DNA of 64,000 nt, taken from NCBI GenBank assembly GCA_021780695.1, contig JAJXYD010000004.1, forward strand, positions 61,144 through 125,143, written 5' to 3'. Below, piece by piece: positions 18,237 through 27,464 of this stretch. This DNA comes from Deltaproteobacteria bacterium (lineage in GTDB: Bacteria; Desulfobacterota; Syntrophobacteria; Syntrophobacterales; Syntrophobacteraceae). The notes beneath the pieces are model-generated. The model worked only from the letters and a program-made list of their open reading frames with translations, was not told the DNA's origin and ran no database searches. Position 1 is the first letter of the stretch; every line of letters starts with the position of its first letter. The position numbers and the translations under genes were made by a program.

Positions 18237-19785
18237 AGTACTCCCTCACTATCTGCCTGTCGTCGAAAGAGTGTTTCGACGATCCGATTATCTGATAAGT
18301 CTCGTGACCCTTGCCCCCGATAAAAATCATGTCTTTCGGGCGCGCGATGGAGAGCGCAAGCTCGATCGCCTTGCGCCTGTCGGTTTCTCGAATATAGCCC
18401 TTTTTAGCCCAAACCATCCCGGCGGGCGAAAGAAGCGGCAGATTCGAGGCCTTAACCCCTTCTTCGATTTGATCCAAAATAGCCTCGGGAAGCTCGGAGC
18501 GCGGGTTATCGCTGGTAATTATGACGATATCAGCCGCCTTTGCGGCAACGCTTCCCATAATCGGCCGCTTTTTCCTGTCGCGGTCCCCGCCGCAACCGAA
18601 AACGGCTATAAGCCTCTTTTGCGTCATCTCCCTTAGGCAGGTTATCGCCTTTTCCATCGCATCGGGGGTGTGGGCATAATCGACAACCACCTGGAAGCCG
18701 CACCGCTCGGGCACACAAACGGGCTCGAGGCGGCCGTCGACATGCGTCAGATTCCGTATGCCCTCCTCGATGGCCTCGGGCGCAATTCCAAGACAGAGCG
18801 CGGCGCTTAGGGCCGCCAGAATATTATAGAGGTTGAGCTTGCCCAAAAGCCTGGACTCAACGTCGATTGGTCCCTCGGGTGTTTGGACCCGTCCTCTGAT
18901 GCCGCTACCACTCAAATGAAGATTTTCGACGAATACGGTCTCGGCCCCCTTTCCCATGGCAGCGCCCACCCGGGACCCGGCCGAATACCCGATGACTCTA
19001 TCGGCGGGGCAGACGCCGTTTCCAATTATCCTCACGCCGTATTGATCGTCCAGGTTTATGACAGCCGAAGAATTATGGGGGCTCAGGCAGGAAGAAAAGA
19101 GGAGCTTTTTCGCGGCGAAATAGTCCTCCATAGTCACGTGAAAATCCAGATGATCCTGGGACAAATTGGTAAAAACGGCGGTTTTAAACTCGCATCCGGC
19201 GACTCTTCCAAGAGCCAGGGCATGAGAGGATACCTCCATTACCACATGAGAAACCCCGTCCTGGACCATCTGGTAAAAAAGCGACTGCAGTTCAAGGGAC
19301 TGGGGCGTAGTCATGGCGGCTGGGATTTCCTTGCCCGCCCAATGGTAGGAAATAGTGCCGAGTACGCCGGCAACGGCGCCGGAGCTCCGCAGGATACTTT
19401 CGATCAGAAGCGAGGTGGTGGTCTTGCCGTTGGTTCCGGTTATCCCAACAAGTTGGAGCTTTGAGGCAGGATGGTCGTAAAAATTGGCGGCGATGACGGC
19501 CATGGCCGCAAGGGAGTCCGCAACACGCACAAAACCTGTCTCAAGGTCCGCCATTTCCTTCTGCGCCACAACGGCAACCGCACCACGCGCTACGGCCTTC
19601 GAGACAAAATCGTGTCCATCCACATGGGTCCCGGGAAGGCAGATAAAAAGACTGCCTTTCGTAACGAGCCTGGAGTCGTGGCAGATGCCAGACACCTCGA
19701 CATCGAGTCCTCTTGGGGAGCCGATAACTTCCAGGCCTTCTATAAGATTTTCGAGCTTTTTGATCATGCTCAGCTTTTCGTCCAT
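18226..19785 (-). CDS. murE: UDP-MurNAc-tripeptide synthetase MurE (mDAP-type)
   Basis: Adds the third residue of the stem peptide. It has HDSRLVTKGSLFICLPG in domain 1, the ATP loop ITGTNGKTTTSLL, NLSQDHLDFH, DYAHTPDAME and GCGGDRDRKKRP. The substrate-specificity motif DNPR (residues 426-429) is the meso-diaminopimelate form, so the murein is predicted to be Gram-negative mDAP type. 519 residues. It starts 9 bp after ftsI. ATG 19767 (MIKKLENL) is an alternative start. Confidence 0.97.
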   Translation of the reverse strand: MDEKLSMIKKLENLIEGLEVIGSPRGLDVEVSGICHDSRLVTKGSLFICLPGTHVDGHDFVSKAVARGAVAVVAQKEMADLETGFVRVADSLAAMAVIAANFYDHPASKLQLVGITGTNGKTTTSLLIESILRSSGAVAGVLGTISYHWAGKEIPAAMTTPQSLELQSLFYQMVQDGVSHVVMEVSSHALALGRVAGCEFKTAVFTNLSQDHLDFHVTMEDYFAAKKLLFSSCLSPHNSSAVINLDDQYGVRIIGNGVCPADRVIGYSAGSRVGAAMGKGAETVFVENLHLSGSGIRGRVQTPEGPIDVESRLLGKLNLYNILAALSAALCLGIAPEAIEEGIRNLTHVDGRLEPVCVPERCGFQVVVDYAHTPDAMEKAITCLREMTQKRLIAVFGCGGDRDRKKRPIMGSVAAKAADIVIITSDNPRSELPEAILDQIEEGVKASNLPLLSPAGMVWAKKGYIRETDRRKAIELALSIARPKDMIFIGGKGHETYQIIGSSKHSFDDRQIVREYFGG

Positions 19786-19794
19786 CTCTGTATT

Positions 19795-21765
19795 TCAATA
19801 GAGAGCAGCTGCAGGTTTAGAGCATTTTACCGAATACTTGCCCTCGGACTTGACGCTGGTGCGAGCCGGCGGCAGTTTGCCAACACAGCGCCGAACAGTC
19901 TCTTTTTTCCCAGGAACCGATTTGGCCAGACCTTTCCTTTTCGCTCCCAAACTTTTAGCAACAACGTTTTTTTTAAACGCGGCCTTCTTGGAATGCTTCG
20001 GTAAGGTCTTTGCCTCGCGAAGGGTCGGCTCGGGCTTAAACCCGGGCAGGGAAGGCATTACGCCCAGGTAGGGCAGAACTGTTGCGGCAACGTTTCGAAA
20101 TACCGGTCCCGCAACCACTCCGCCGTATATGGAGCCGTGGGGATCGTGAACAACCACGGTAATCACCAGCTTGGGATTTTGCGCTGGGACAAACCCGGTA
20201 AAAACCGCCGTGTAATTAGTTGTAGAGTATCGTTTGGTCTGTTTGTCCATCACCTGCGCAGTCCCGGTCTTTCCCGCGACCATAAACCCTTCGGGCACCG
20301 CCTCAACCCCCGTACCTCCCGGCTGAGTTACCGTTTCCATCATATCACGAACCACACCCGCTGTCGTCTTGCGAATTATTCTTAGCGCATCCAGGCTTCG
20401 GAGCCGCCTGGACTTTTTGCCCCGTGGGTCAATAATGGAATCGACGATTATGGGAGAACCAAATAAGCCCCCGCTTGCCACTACGTCAACAGCATTTTCG
20501 AGCTGCATCGCCGTTACCCCGATGCTCTGACCAAAGCCGGTCACGGCCAGATCTATCGGCCTCCACAGCTTAAGAGGCCTTAACAACCCCTTGCATTCTC
20601 CCGGCAGGTCGATCCCGGTAAGCGAGCCGAACCCAAAGGCATGAATGTAGCTGTCATATTTAGGGGAACCAAGAGTCAGGGCAATCTTGGCCGCACCGAT
20701 ATTGCTCGAAAATTTCAATATTTCCTGCAATGTCAGCCAGCCGTGGGGATGAACGTCCTTTATAAAATGGCCCACGAGCTTACAGCGGCCGTTTTCACAG
20801 TATATACTGTTAAATTCGTGGAAAACGCCCTCATTAATGGCCGCACTCATCAAAAATATCTTGAAGGTCGAACCGGGCTCGAAGGAATCGGAGATGCAAT
20901 GATTTCTGGCTATGTCCTGACCGGGTACTTTCTTGTCGGGAATGATATTGGGGTCAAAAAAAGGATAATTGGCCATGGCCAGCACCTGACGGGTCTGGAC
21001 ATCCATGACGATCGCCTCGGCCTGCACGGCTTGATATTTTTGCGCCGCCTTTGCCAACTCGCTTTCGGTTACAAATTGGATGAAGGTATCCAGAGAGAGC
21101 TTTATACCGCAACTCTCCACGGGTTGGGGCGGCGCGCAATCGCTTAGCCACAACATCCTGCGCCCGCCGTCCCTTAAAGCGCATACCGGAACCGACTTGC
21201 TGCGCAGCACCTTGTCCAATGACTTTTCAACACCCTCTATGCCGATCCCGTCGATGTTTACGACCCCTACAACCTGGCCGCCCACCTGACGGTAGGGATA
21301 GAACCTCTTGTATTCGTTGGTGAGACTAAGCCCCGGCTCCCTTAGCGCGCGGATGGCCGCTGCCTGCTGGTCGGTCAGTTGGCGCTTTATCCATTCGAAA
21401 TGATTAGAGGCCGTGAGCCGTTTTCGGATCGCCCCGGCCGGCTCGCCCAGGATGGGACTGAGAAGCGCCGCGGTTTTCGCGGGCTCTTTTACATGGGTGC
21501 CAAAAGCATAGAGGGAGCACTGGGGCACAGAATAGGCCAAAACCCTGCCCTTCCTGTCGTAGATCGTGCCCCTGTAGGCCGGAACTGTAAATTTGGTATC
21601 AAGGCAGGCATCCGCCCTCCTCACCCAAAGGGAATGCTGGATCACCTGGATGGTAAAGGCTTTTACCACGATCGCGCAAAGGCAGCCGATCACCATAACC
21701 TGGAAAAGCGTGCGGCATGTACAATATCGGGAGTTAAGTGATTTCCGCTCCTCGCGCCTTTCCAT
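19795..21765 (-). CDS. ftsI: Septal transpeptidase FtsI (PBP3), with unusual basic tail
   Basis: Class B penicillin-binding protein cross-linking septal murein with FtsW. One transmembrane helix (about 20-42) is followed by the dimerisation domain (YRGTIYDRKGRVLAYS) and the transpeptidase domain with STFK (299-302), SSN (353-355) and KTGT (499-502), all intact. The last 80 residues after GVMPSLPGFKPEP are not a PASTA domain but a low-complexity tail with 18 Lys and 5 Arg. 656 residues, long for the family because of this tail. Confidence 0.95.
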   Translation of the reverse strand: MERREERKSLNSRYCTCRTLFQVMVIGCLCAIVVKAFTIQVIQHSLWVRRADACLDTKFTVPAYRGTIYDRKGRVLAYSVPQCSLYAFGTHVKEPAKTAALLSPILGEPAGAIRKRLTASNHFEWIKRQLTDQQAAAIRALREPGLSLTNEYKRFYPYRQVGGQVVGVVNIDGIGIEGVEKSLDKVLRSKSVPVCALRDGGRRMLWLSDCAPPQPVESCGIKLSLDTFIQFVTESELAKAAQKYQAVQAEAIVMDVQTRQVLAMANYPFFDPNIIPDKKVPGQDIARNHCISDSFEPGSTFKIFLMSAAINEGVFHEFNSIYCENGRCKLVGHFIKDVHPHGWLTLQEILKFSSNIGAAKIALTLGSPKYDSYIHAFGFGSLTGIDLPGECKGLLRPLKLWRPIDLAVTGFGQSIGVTAMQLENAVDVVASGGLFGSPIIVDSIIDPRGKKSRRLRSLDALRIIRKTTAGVVRDMMETVTQPGGTGVEAVPEGFMVAGKTGTAQVMDKQTKRYSTTNYTAVFTGFVPAQNPKLVITVVVHDPHGSIYGGVVAGPVFRNVAATVLPYLGVMPSLPGFKPEPTLREAKTLPKHSKKAAFKKNVVAKSLGAKRKGLAKSVPGKKETVRRCVGKLPPARTSVKSEGKYSVKCSKPAAALY

Positions 21766-21812
21766 CTTTTTTCTCCCGGACTGTTCGCGCCCTGGTTATG
21801 GTTATAAAATCG

Positions 21813-22169
21813 CTAACGCATCTCCACCTTCTGGCCAGGTCCCGGAGGAGCCAGACCGAAACGGTCCTGACCGATTTGAGCCAGCCACTGAGGATCCTGG
21901 AACTGTGTCCACTCCAGGGTCAGCTTCCTGTGGACAGTGCTTAGAAGTTCGCATTCCTCACACATTTTCGAAAGATGGTAGCCGTTTTCCACATGCTGAA
22001 CGTACAACCAGACATAAAAAACCGCACAGGTGACAAAGATAGCGCCAAGTAAGATTGCCGAAACCAGCCAGGCGCCGATCCTCACGTGGACAGGAGAACT
22101 CTGCGCAAGTCCCGGATCGCTGTCAAACCTTACGCCCAGGTCTAGAGCACTTGATTTCGCACTTCTCAT
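21813..22169 (-). CDS. ftsL: Cell division protein FtsL
   Basis: Small bitopic divisome protein of 118 residues. A cytoplasmic N-terminus of about 30 residues, a transmembrane helix (about 33-54, WLVSAILLGAIFVTCAVFYV) and a heptad-rich periplasmic segment ending in DPQWLAQIGQDRFGLAPP match FtsL, whose tail typically has a similar conserved AxxxLGL/FGL motif. Family sequence identity is always low, so the assignment rests on topology and position between rsmH and ftsI. Confidence 0.85.
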   Translation of the reverse strand: MRSAKSSALDLGVRFDSDPGLAQSSPVHVRIGAWLVSAILLGAIFVTCAVFYVWLYVQHVENGYHLSKMCEECELLSTVHRKLTLEWTQFQDPQWLAQIGQDRFGLAPPGPGQKVEMR

Positions 22170-22497
22170 GCTTGAACTCCCCTCCTACCCCCTTTAAAAA
22201 ACCGAGGCAAACCCGCTACTGCCCCTCTTTCGGATCAATGCCCGCTAACAAACATCCCATTGCAATTTTTTGAGCCCCGGAACCGTGCAGTAGAAGTCCG
22301 GCTCGAAGTTGTGGCCCATGGAGCCGCCCAAAAGTCCAACTCGCGACATCCGAGTCTCTCCCTGAAGCCCGCAATGATTGCTAAGCCCTCGCGCCGGGAA
22401 AAAATTCGTTGAAGGGCAGCCGATTCCCGATAACCTTTTTGTAGAGGTACCTGTCTTCATAATGAAGCCCTTTCATTTTGAGTTTTATCCAAAACCT
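22170..22497 (-). other. 328-bp gap between rsmH and ftsL with only weak small ORFs
   Basis: Adjacent dcw genes normally abut. This gap holds a 71-codon frame at 22460-22245 (minus), with AAAGGG 8 bp before its ATG, and a 31-codon frame in another phase just upstream of it (MKGLHYEDRYLYKKVIGNRL at its start). Neither resembles a known family. They may be decay products of an inserted gene, small proteins, or chance. Confidence 0.4.
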
Positions 22498-23451
22498 CTA
22501 GGCGGAAACCAATTTCTGAGCTGCTCGTAATCTTGCGCTGCGGGAGCGAGGATTTTGTTCGATCTCAATGTCTGAGGGACGCAAAGCTTTGCGGGTAAGA
22601 AGCCCAACCAGAGGCCGGCCCTCACACTCGCAGGCAACCCGCTCTCGTGGACAACGGCAGGCCCGCGCCCAGCTTCTGAAGGTCTCCTTTACGATCCGGT
22701 CTTCCAGCGAGTGAAAGCAAACCACGCATAACCTTCCTCCGGGTCTAAGGACTTCCAAAGCGTGAGGCAGGAAACGTTCCAGGGATTCGAGTTCCCTGTT
22801 GACCGCTATTCGCAGGGCCTGAAAAGTGCGAGTAGCCGGGTGAATGCGTAAAGCCTCACGCGTGCGCGGAACGGCTTTCCGTATCAATTCGGCCAGCTCC
22901 AAGGTACTGTCGATGCGCCCCTTTAGTCTTGCCGCCACGATGGAGCGAGCAATTCTTCTCGACAGCCTCTCCTCCCCGTAGCGATAAATCACATCGGCCA
23001 GTTCTTTTTCCGGAAGCCCGTTTACCAGGTCCGCGGCCCTTTGCGGCAAGTCCTGGTTCATTCGCATATCGAGCGGCCCGTCTTTTAAAAAGCTAAATCC
23101 CCTTTGCCCCTCTTCGATCTGAAAGCTCGACACTCCCAAATCAACAACGATTCCGTCAACCTGCCCAATCCCCCTCTTTAAGAGAACCTCGTGGACATCC
23201 GCAAAATCGGCTCTTTCCAAAACGAGCCTTTCACCATAGCCGCCAAGCTCTTTTCCGACCCGCTCTATGGCTTGCTCGTCCCAGTCCATGCCCACGACCA
23301 ACCCCGCGCCTCGCTCGAGAATGGACCGGGAATAGCCCCCGCCCCCAACCGTACCGTCGACGTAAACGCCGCCCGGTTTGCAGTCAAGTAATTGAACAAC
23401 CTCTTCAAGCATTACGGGAACGTGTCGGATTGGACCGCTACCCTCACCCAT
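22498..23451 (-). CDS. rsmH: 16S rRNA (cytosine-1402-N4)-methyltransferase RsmH (MraW)
   Basis: SAM-dependent methyltransferase modifying C1402 of 16S rRNA. It begins HVPVMLEEVVQLL, and shows the SAM-binding DGTVGGGGYSRSIL, DLGVSSFQIEEGQRGFSF, DMRMNQ, FQALRIAVNRELE and CFHSLEDRIVKETF. I choose ATG 23451 (317 residues), one base after the mraZ stop (TAATATG); a TTG at 23472 would extend into mraZ. Confidence 0.97.
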   Translation of the reverse strand: MGEGSGPIRHVPVMLEEVVQLLDCKPGGVYVDGTVGGGGYSRSILERGAGLVVGMDWDEQAIERVGKELGGYGERLVLERADFADVHEVLLKRGIGQVDGIVVDLGVSSFQIEEGQRGFSFLKDGPLDMRMNQDLPQRAADLVNGLPEKELADVIYRYGEERLSRRIARSIVAARLKGRIDSTLELAELIRKAVPRTREALRIHPATRTFQALRIAVNRELESLERFLPHALEVLRPGGRLCVVCFHSLEDRIVKETFRSWARACRCPRERVACECEGRPLVGLLTRKALRPSDIEIEQNPRSRSARLRAAQKLVSA

Positions 23452-23452
23452 A

Positions 23453-23920
23453 TTAAAGCCCGATCGCCGCAATACTCTCCATTATCCTTGCCTCGTTTTC
23501 GTGGTCTTTTGCGTCCTGTTCCTCATAGGCGGTCTTGTCCCAGATCTCGAAACAGGAGAGCATACCCACCATGACCACCTCCTGGTTGAGCCCGGCGTCT
23601 TCACGGAGCATGGGCGGGATGAGTATTCGTCCCTGAGAATCGAACTCACACTGTTCTACGCCCGAAATAAAGCGCCTTATAAAAGACCGGTGGTCCGGAT
23701 GAACCTCGGAGAGATTCATCGCCTTGGTCTCTATTTCATCCCACTTCTCCGGCGGATACGCAACGAGACACTCCCCCATACGGGAGACGAAGAGGGCATC
23801 GGTGTAATGTTTTTGCAAGACTTCCCGGAACTTTGTGGAGACGCGCAGACGCCCCTTGGCGTCAATCCTGGCGGCCGAACGACCTCTAAACTTGGGTGAT
23901 TGGAGGATAGCCGTTTCCAC
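23453..23920 (-). CDS. mraZ: Transcriptional regulator MraZ
   Basis: DNA-binding protein with two SpoVT/AbrB-like swapped-hairpin repeats (DAKGRLRVSTKFREVL and DSQGRILIPPMLRED), first gene and autoregulator of dcw clusters. 155 residues. The start is GTG at 23920 with GGGG 7 bp upstream. Four phased GTGG-type boxes overlie its leader and start codon (separate entry), so strong autorepression is expected. Confidence 0.96.
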   Translation of the reverse strand: METAILQSPKFRGRSAARIDAKGRLRVSTKFREVLQKHYTDALFVSRMGECLVAYPPEKWDEIETKAMNLSEVHPDHRSFIRRFISGVEQCEFDSQGRILIPPMLREDAGLNQEVVMVGMLSCFEIWDKTAYEEQDAKDHENEARIMESIAAIGL

Positions 23921-23950
23921 TTTCTGCCCCTTTTAGCCACAAATCTCCAC
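23916..23950 (-). promoter_or_regulatory. MraZ operator: four boxes with 10-bp period
   Basis: On the minus strand the boxes read GTGGA (23946-23950), GTGGC (23936-23940), GGGGC (23926-23930) and GTGGA (23916-23920), exactly 10 bp apart and so on one face of the helix. MraZ proteins are known to bind short G-rich direct repeats separated by 5 bp upstream of mraZ. The last box contains the GTG start codon of mraZ. Confidence 0.8.
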
Positions 23951-23958
23951 ATGGACAG

Positions 23959-23987
23959 CATGTATGCTGACCTTTCATGTTTGTCAA
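23959..23987 (-). promoter_or_regulatory. Probable dcw promoter
   Basis: On the minus strand a consensus -35 TTGACA (23982-23987) is followed after 17 bp by TACATG (23959-23964) as a weak -10. The predicted start falls about 30 bp before the mraZ codon, placing the MraZ boxes over the initiation region. Confidence 0.6.
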
Positions 23988-24137
23988 GCGTTTTTTTAAG
24001 GGGAGGCAAAAAATAGCAAACCAATGCCCGCAACCGCAGCGATCGTTATGTGCAGCCTGGTTTGCAACATCGCGGGAGAAAACGGGAAAGCAAATGCGGG
24101 GCTTTTGAGAAAAGAGCCTATTATCCTTGCGGACCTT

Positions 24138-26321
24138 TTAGAGCTGTCCTGAAAGTCTTTGAGTCAGCCGGGTGTAGCGTTTGCGGGTTTTGTTGTTGTT
24201 TACCGCCATTGCCAGGGCCTTTGGAGTTCCCACCACCACCACAAGCTTTTGTCCCCTGGTGATAGCCGTGTAAATCAAATTCCTCTGCAAAAGCAGGTAG
24301 TGCTGGGTGTGTAGCGGGATTACCACGACAGGGTACTGGGAGCCCTGAGCCTTATGGACCGAAATCGCATAGGCAAGAACGACCTCATCGAGATCGGCGA
24401 AATCATAGTCGACCCCGCGTCCGTCAAAGGAGATCCTCACCTCCCGGGCTTCCTCGTCGAGGCCGGTAATTCTGCCTATGTCGCCATTAAAGACCTCCTT
24501 GTCGTAGTTATTCCTGATCTGCATGACTTTATCGCCGACTCGAAAGTTGCGTCCCCAGAAGCTGACCGATTTCGCCGTGGGATTTAACATTTCCTGCAGG
24601 CAGGTATTCAGGTTTCCGGCCCCAACCGTGCCTCTGTGCATGGGGGTGAGAACCTGGATGCCTTCGATGGGGTCGAATCCGAACCGGCCCGGAATACGAT
24701 TTTTGACCAGTTCCAAAACCATTTCGAGCACTTCTTCGGGCTCTTCCTTGTGGATGAAAAAAAAGTCGTCCAGTTGTCCCTTGGAGGGTTTAAACGAGGG
24801 CACAACCCCGCTGTTGATTTTATGCGCATTGACGATAATCGAGCTTTGCCTTGCCTGGCGAAAGATCTCGTTTAGCTCCACGACCGGAACCACCCCGGAG
24901 GCGATGACGTCGTTTAGGATATTTCCCGCCCCTACCGAAGGAAGCTGGTTTACGTCCCCAACCATAATGAAGGCGGCATGTGGAGGGATTGCCTTGAGCA
25001 GATGGTGCATGAGAATGCAGTCCACCATTGAAAACTCATCGACTATAAGAAGGTCGCAGTCGAGAGGATGGTCTTCATTTTTCTGGAAGCCCGCCTTCTT
25101 GGGACTGAAATCAAGGAGCCTGTGGATGGTCCTGGCCTCATAACCGGTGGCCTCGCTCATGCGCTTGGCCGCTCTTCCGGTAGGGGCCGCAAGAAAAATC
25201 CCCACCCCGAGCGCCTTAAAAATTTTGAGTATACAATTGATGATCGTTGTCTTTCCCGTGCCGGGCCGGCCTGTCAGCACCATGACCTTGGAGCCGCAGG
25301 CCGTTTTGACCGCCTCGGCCTGGTTGGGGGCCAAAGTGATGGAAAGCTTCTCCTGAGCCCAGCAAAGAGCCTTGTCGGCATCGATATGGCGTATGGACCT
25401 AAAGCCATTCAACAAAATTTTGAGCCGCCGGGAGATCCCTGTTTCGCTGGTGTGGAATTTTGCCAAATAGACCGCCTTATTGGTTTCCTGATAGTCTTCA
25501 TAGTCGGCGTTAAGGTCTTCGATCACAATCAACTTGTTTAGAGCAAGGGTTGTCAAAGCCCTTGCGATGGTCTCGGAGGCTATGGCGAGGATCTCCCCGC
25601 TTTTTTCTATCAATCCCTCATAGGGGTAATAGACATGCCCTTCATCGGAAAGTTCGTTTAGTACATAAAGGATACCGGCCTGAGCCCTTAGTTCGCTTTC
25701 CCTGTCAAAACCAAGTTTTTCAGCGATCTTGTCGGCCGTCACAAAACCGATGCCGAAAATGTCGGTTGCCAACCTGTAGGGATTTTCCTCTACGACTTGG
25801 ATCGCCTGACTGCCGTATTGCCTGAAAATCTTTGTGGCAAACCCGGAGCTTACCCCGTGGCTTTGAAGAAATATCATGACTTCGCGGATATCTTTTTGTT
25901 CGCTCCAGGCCTTCTTTATCATCTCTATGCGCTTGTCGCCGATCCCCTCGACCAGGGACAGTTTTTCCACATCGCAATCGATGACTTCAAGGGTGTCTTT
26001 GCCGAACTTTTTTACAATCCGCCTGGCCATAACGGGTCCGATCCCCTTTATGAGACCCGAGCCCAAATATCTTTGAATGCCTGTTACCGTGGCGGGAACC
26101 ATCGATTTATAGGAAACAATTTTGAACTGCTCGCCGAATTTGGGGTGGTTTGTCCATTGCCCCTGCATCTTCATTACTTCTCCGGGCATGGGGGCCAGGA
26201 GGTTTCCCACCACGCAGACAAGGTCCGGGCGGCCCGCGACTTTAACCTTGGCTATCGTGAAGCCGTTTTCCTCGTTTGTGTAGGTGATCCTTTCGATCTG
26301 GCCCTGAAGTTCAGCTAGCAT
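24138..26321 (-). CDS. recD2: RecD2-family ATP-dependent DNA helicase
   Basis: SF1B 5'-3' helicase of the RecBC-independent RecD2/TraA-like group, 727 residues. The N-terminal OB-like region (ERITYTNEENGFTIAKVKV) and helix-hairpin-helix repeats (GSGLIKGIGPVMARRIV, LSLVEGIGDKRIEMI) precede the helicase core with Walker A TGRPGTGKTT, Walker B LLIVDEFSMVD, GDVNQLPSVGAG and SVHKAQGSQYPVVVIP. I prefer ATG 26321 because AGAGG lies 6 bp upstream; it directly abuts the other ATG at 26327. It probably acts in replication-fork repair. Confidence 0.93.
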   Translation of the reverse strand: MLAELQGQIERITYTNEENGFTIAKVKVAGRPDLVCVVGNLLAPMPGEVMKMQGQWTNHPKFGEQFKIVSYKSMVPATVTGIQRYLGSGLIKGIGPVMARRIVKKFGKDTLEVIDCDVEKLSLVEGIGDKRIEMIKKAWSEQKDIREVMIFLQSHGVSSGFATKIFRQYGSQAIQVVEENPYRLATDIFGIGFVTADKIAEKLGFDRESELRAQAGILYVLNELSDEGHVYYPYEGLIEKSGEILAIASETIARALTTLALNKLIVIEDLNADYEDYQETNKAVYLAKFHTSETGISRRLKILLNGFRSIRHIDADKALCWAQEKLSITLAPNQAEAVKTACGSKVMVLTGRPGTGKTTIINCILKIFKALGVGIFLAAPTGRAAKRMSEATGYEARTIHRLLDFSPKKAGFQKNEDHPLDCDLLIVDEFSMVDCILMHHLLKAIPPHAAFIMVGDVNQLPSVGAGNILNDVIASGVVPVVELNEIFRQARQSSIIVNAHKINSGVVPSFKPSKGQLDDFFFIHKEEPEEVLEMVLELVKNRIPGRFGFDPIEGIQVLTPMHRGTVGAGNLNTCLQEMLNPTAKSVSFWGRNFRVGDKVMQIRNNYDKEVFNGDIGRITGLDEEAREVRISFDGRGVDYDFADLDEVVLAYAISVHKAQGSQYPVVVIPLHTQHYLLLQRNLIYTAITRGQKLVVVVGTPKALAMAVNNNKTRKRYTRLTQRLSGQL

Positions 26322-26486
26322 GGACATCCTCTAAAAATCCCCTGAGTGCTTTAAATATATCACGGAATCGCTGGGATAGGGATTTTGACAGGATCGGTGG
26401 CGACAATTTTGGAATGGCTCGGGCACAAAAATCGACTTTTGCAAAATAGCCTCAGGAAGGCAACCGTCTTTGCCGCGGTTTTCCAA

Positions 26487-27191
26487 TCACCTGCGCGCGC
26501 ACCGGGCGACTGCTCCCGTATACATATACAGCAGGCTTCCGTCCTTGATTTTGTCGATCACGGTCTCGGCCGACTGCATCGGAATGGCCGGACACCCTTC
26601 GCTAAGGCCCAGCCTGGCCATCCCGTGAAGGTGCAAGTTGAGTTCGATTGCCTTGGTGCTTACATAATAGGCGCCGTGCATCACGATTTTTCTGTAATAG
26701 GAATTGTCGTTTATGCCCTTTTGAAGGCCGTAGAGCACCATGCTGGGACCGTGGGGGCCGTAGTATTCGGCTCCGGTCACGAAAAACCCCTTGGGGGTTT
26801 CAAAGGAATCGGGCCTGTTGGAAAACCGCGTGGCGTAGAGCTTGCCCGAGTTCTTCCCGTGAGAGACCAAAAGCCTCGTTACATTTCCCTTGGCCAGATC
26901 GATAAGAAAGAGTCTTTTGCTCGTGGAGGGCTGCGTGTAGTCTATAATGGTAATAAAGCGCCTGTTGGCAAATTGGTCCCAGTGCACTTTCAGGTAGCGC
27001 ACGGCGCGGGTGAGGGCGCAATAGGGCAGGTAGCATCTCTTGGAGCGCAGGGGCAAAGACCAATTAAGCGATGCTGGAAGCGGGGCAACAGGCCTTAAAA
27101 CAGGCGAGGCCGCCATGCAGAAGGGATTATTGACCAACAGGGGAAAAAGAGCAGCCGCTGCAAAAAGCAGTCGGCCTACCCACCTTTGCAT
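26487..27191 (-). CDS. Murein L,D-transpeptidase-like protein (YkuD_2 type)
   Basis: Exported 234-residue protein with a signal peptide (MQRWVGRLLFAAAALFPLLV..., cleavage probably after CMAAS). The catalytic region has MHGAYYV and LGLSEGCPAIP, the His and SxGC(P/x)A cysteine motif of the YkuD_2 family (PF13645), a branch of L,D-transpeptidases. It would act on murein in the periplasm. It lies between recD2 and the pentose-phosphate operon with its own leader, so it is probably transcribed alone. Confidence 0.82.
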   Translation of the reverse strand: MQRWVGRLLFAAAALFPLLVNNPFCMAASPVLRPVAPLPASLNWSLPLRSKRCYLPYCALTRAVRYLKVHWDQFANRRFITIIDYTQPSTSKRLFLIDLAKGNVTRLLVSHGKNSGKLYATRFSNRPDSFETPKGFFVTGAEYYGPHGPSMVLYGLQKGINDNSYYRKIVMHGAYYVSTKAIELNLHLHGMARLGLSEGCPAIPMQSAETVIDKIKDGSLLYMYTGAVARCARR

Positions 27192-27342
27192 ATTTAAAAA
27201 ACTCCCGCGGAAGGAAAGGGCGAGGCGGCAAATCCAGCTAGCACATGATTAAATTCGGAATCGCCAGCAATCTATATTAAGCGGGCGTAAATGTCAAAGT
27301 TTGTTAATAGCAGGTTTTAGAGGATCAGGGAGCGAAATGGTC

Positions 27343-27379
27343 AAAAAAAACCGGAATCCATAAGAACAGGCTCCGGTTT
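27343..27379 (-). terminator. Intrinsic terminator after zwf
   Basis: On the minus strand AAACCGGA and TCCGGTTT form an 8-bp stem (27372-27379 with 27348-27355) followed by a run of T. It lies 85 bp beyond the zwf stop and ends the tkt-tal-zwf operon. Confidence 0.85.
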
Positions 27380-27464
27380 AATCTGGCGGGAGATACGCGC
27401 ATGTACCGGCTAAGAGGTGCTTTTCTTAAGGCCATAAAGCATCCGTAGCCGGGAGCCTTGAGCC

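Noticed and set aside
22245..22460. NadD-like motif VGLLGGS in the small frame between rsmH and ftsL
   Set aside because: The match stops after GGS; the conserved FDPxHxGH that should follow is missing, so it is not a nicotinate-nucleotide adenylyltransferase.
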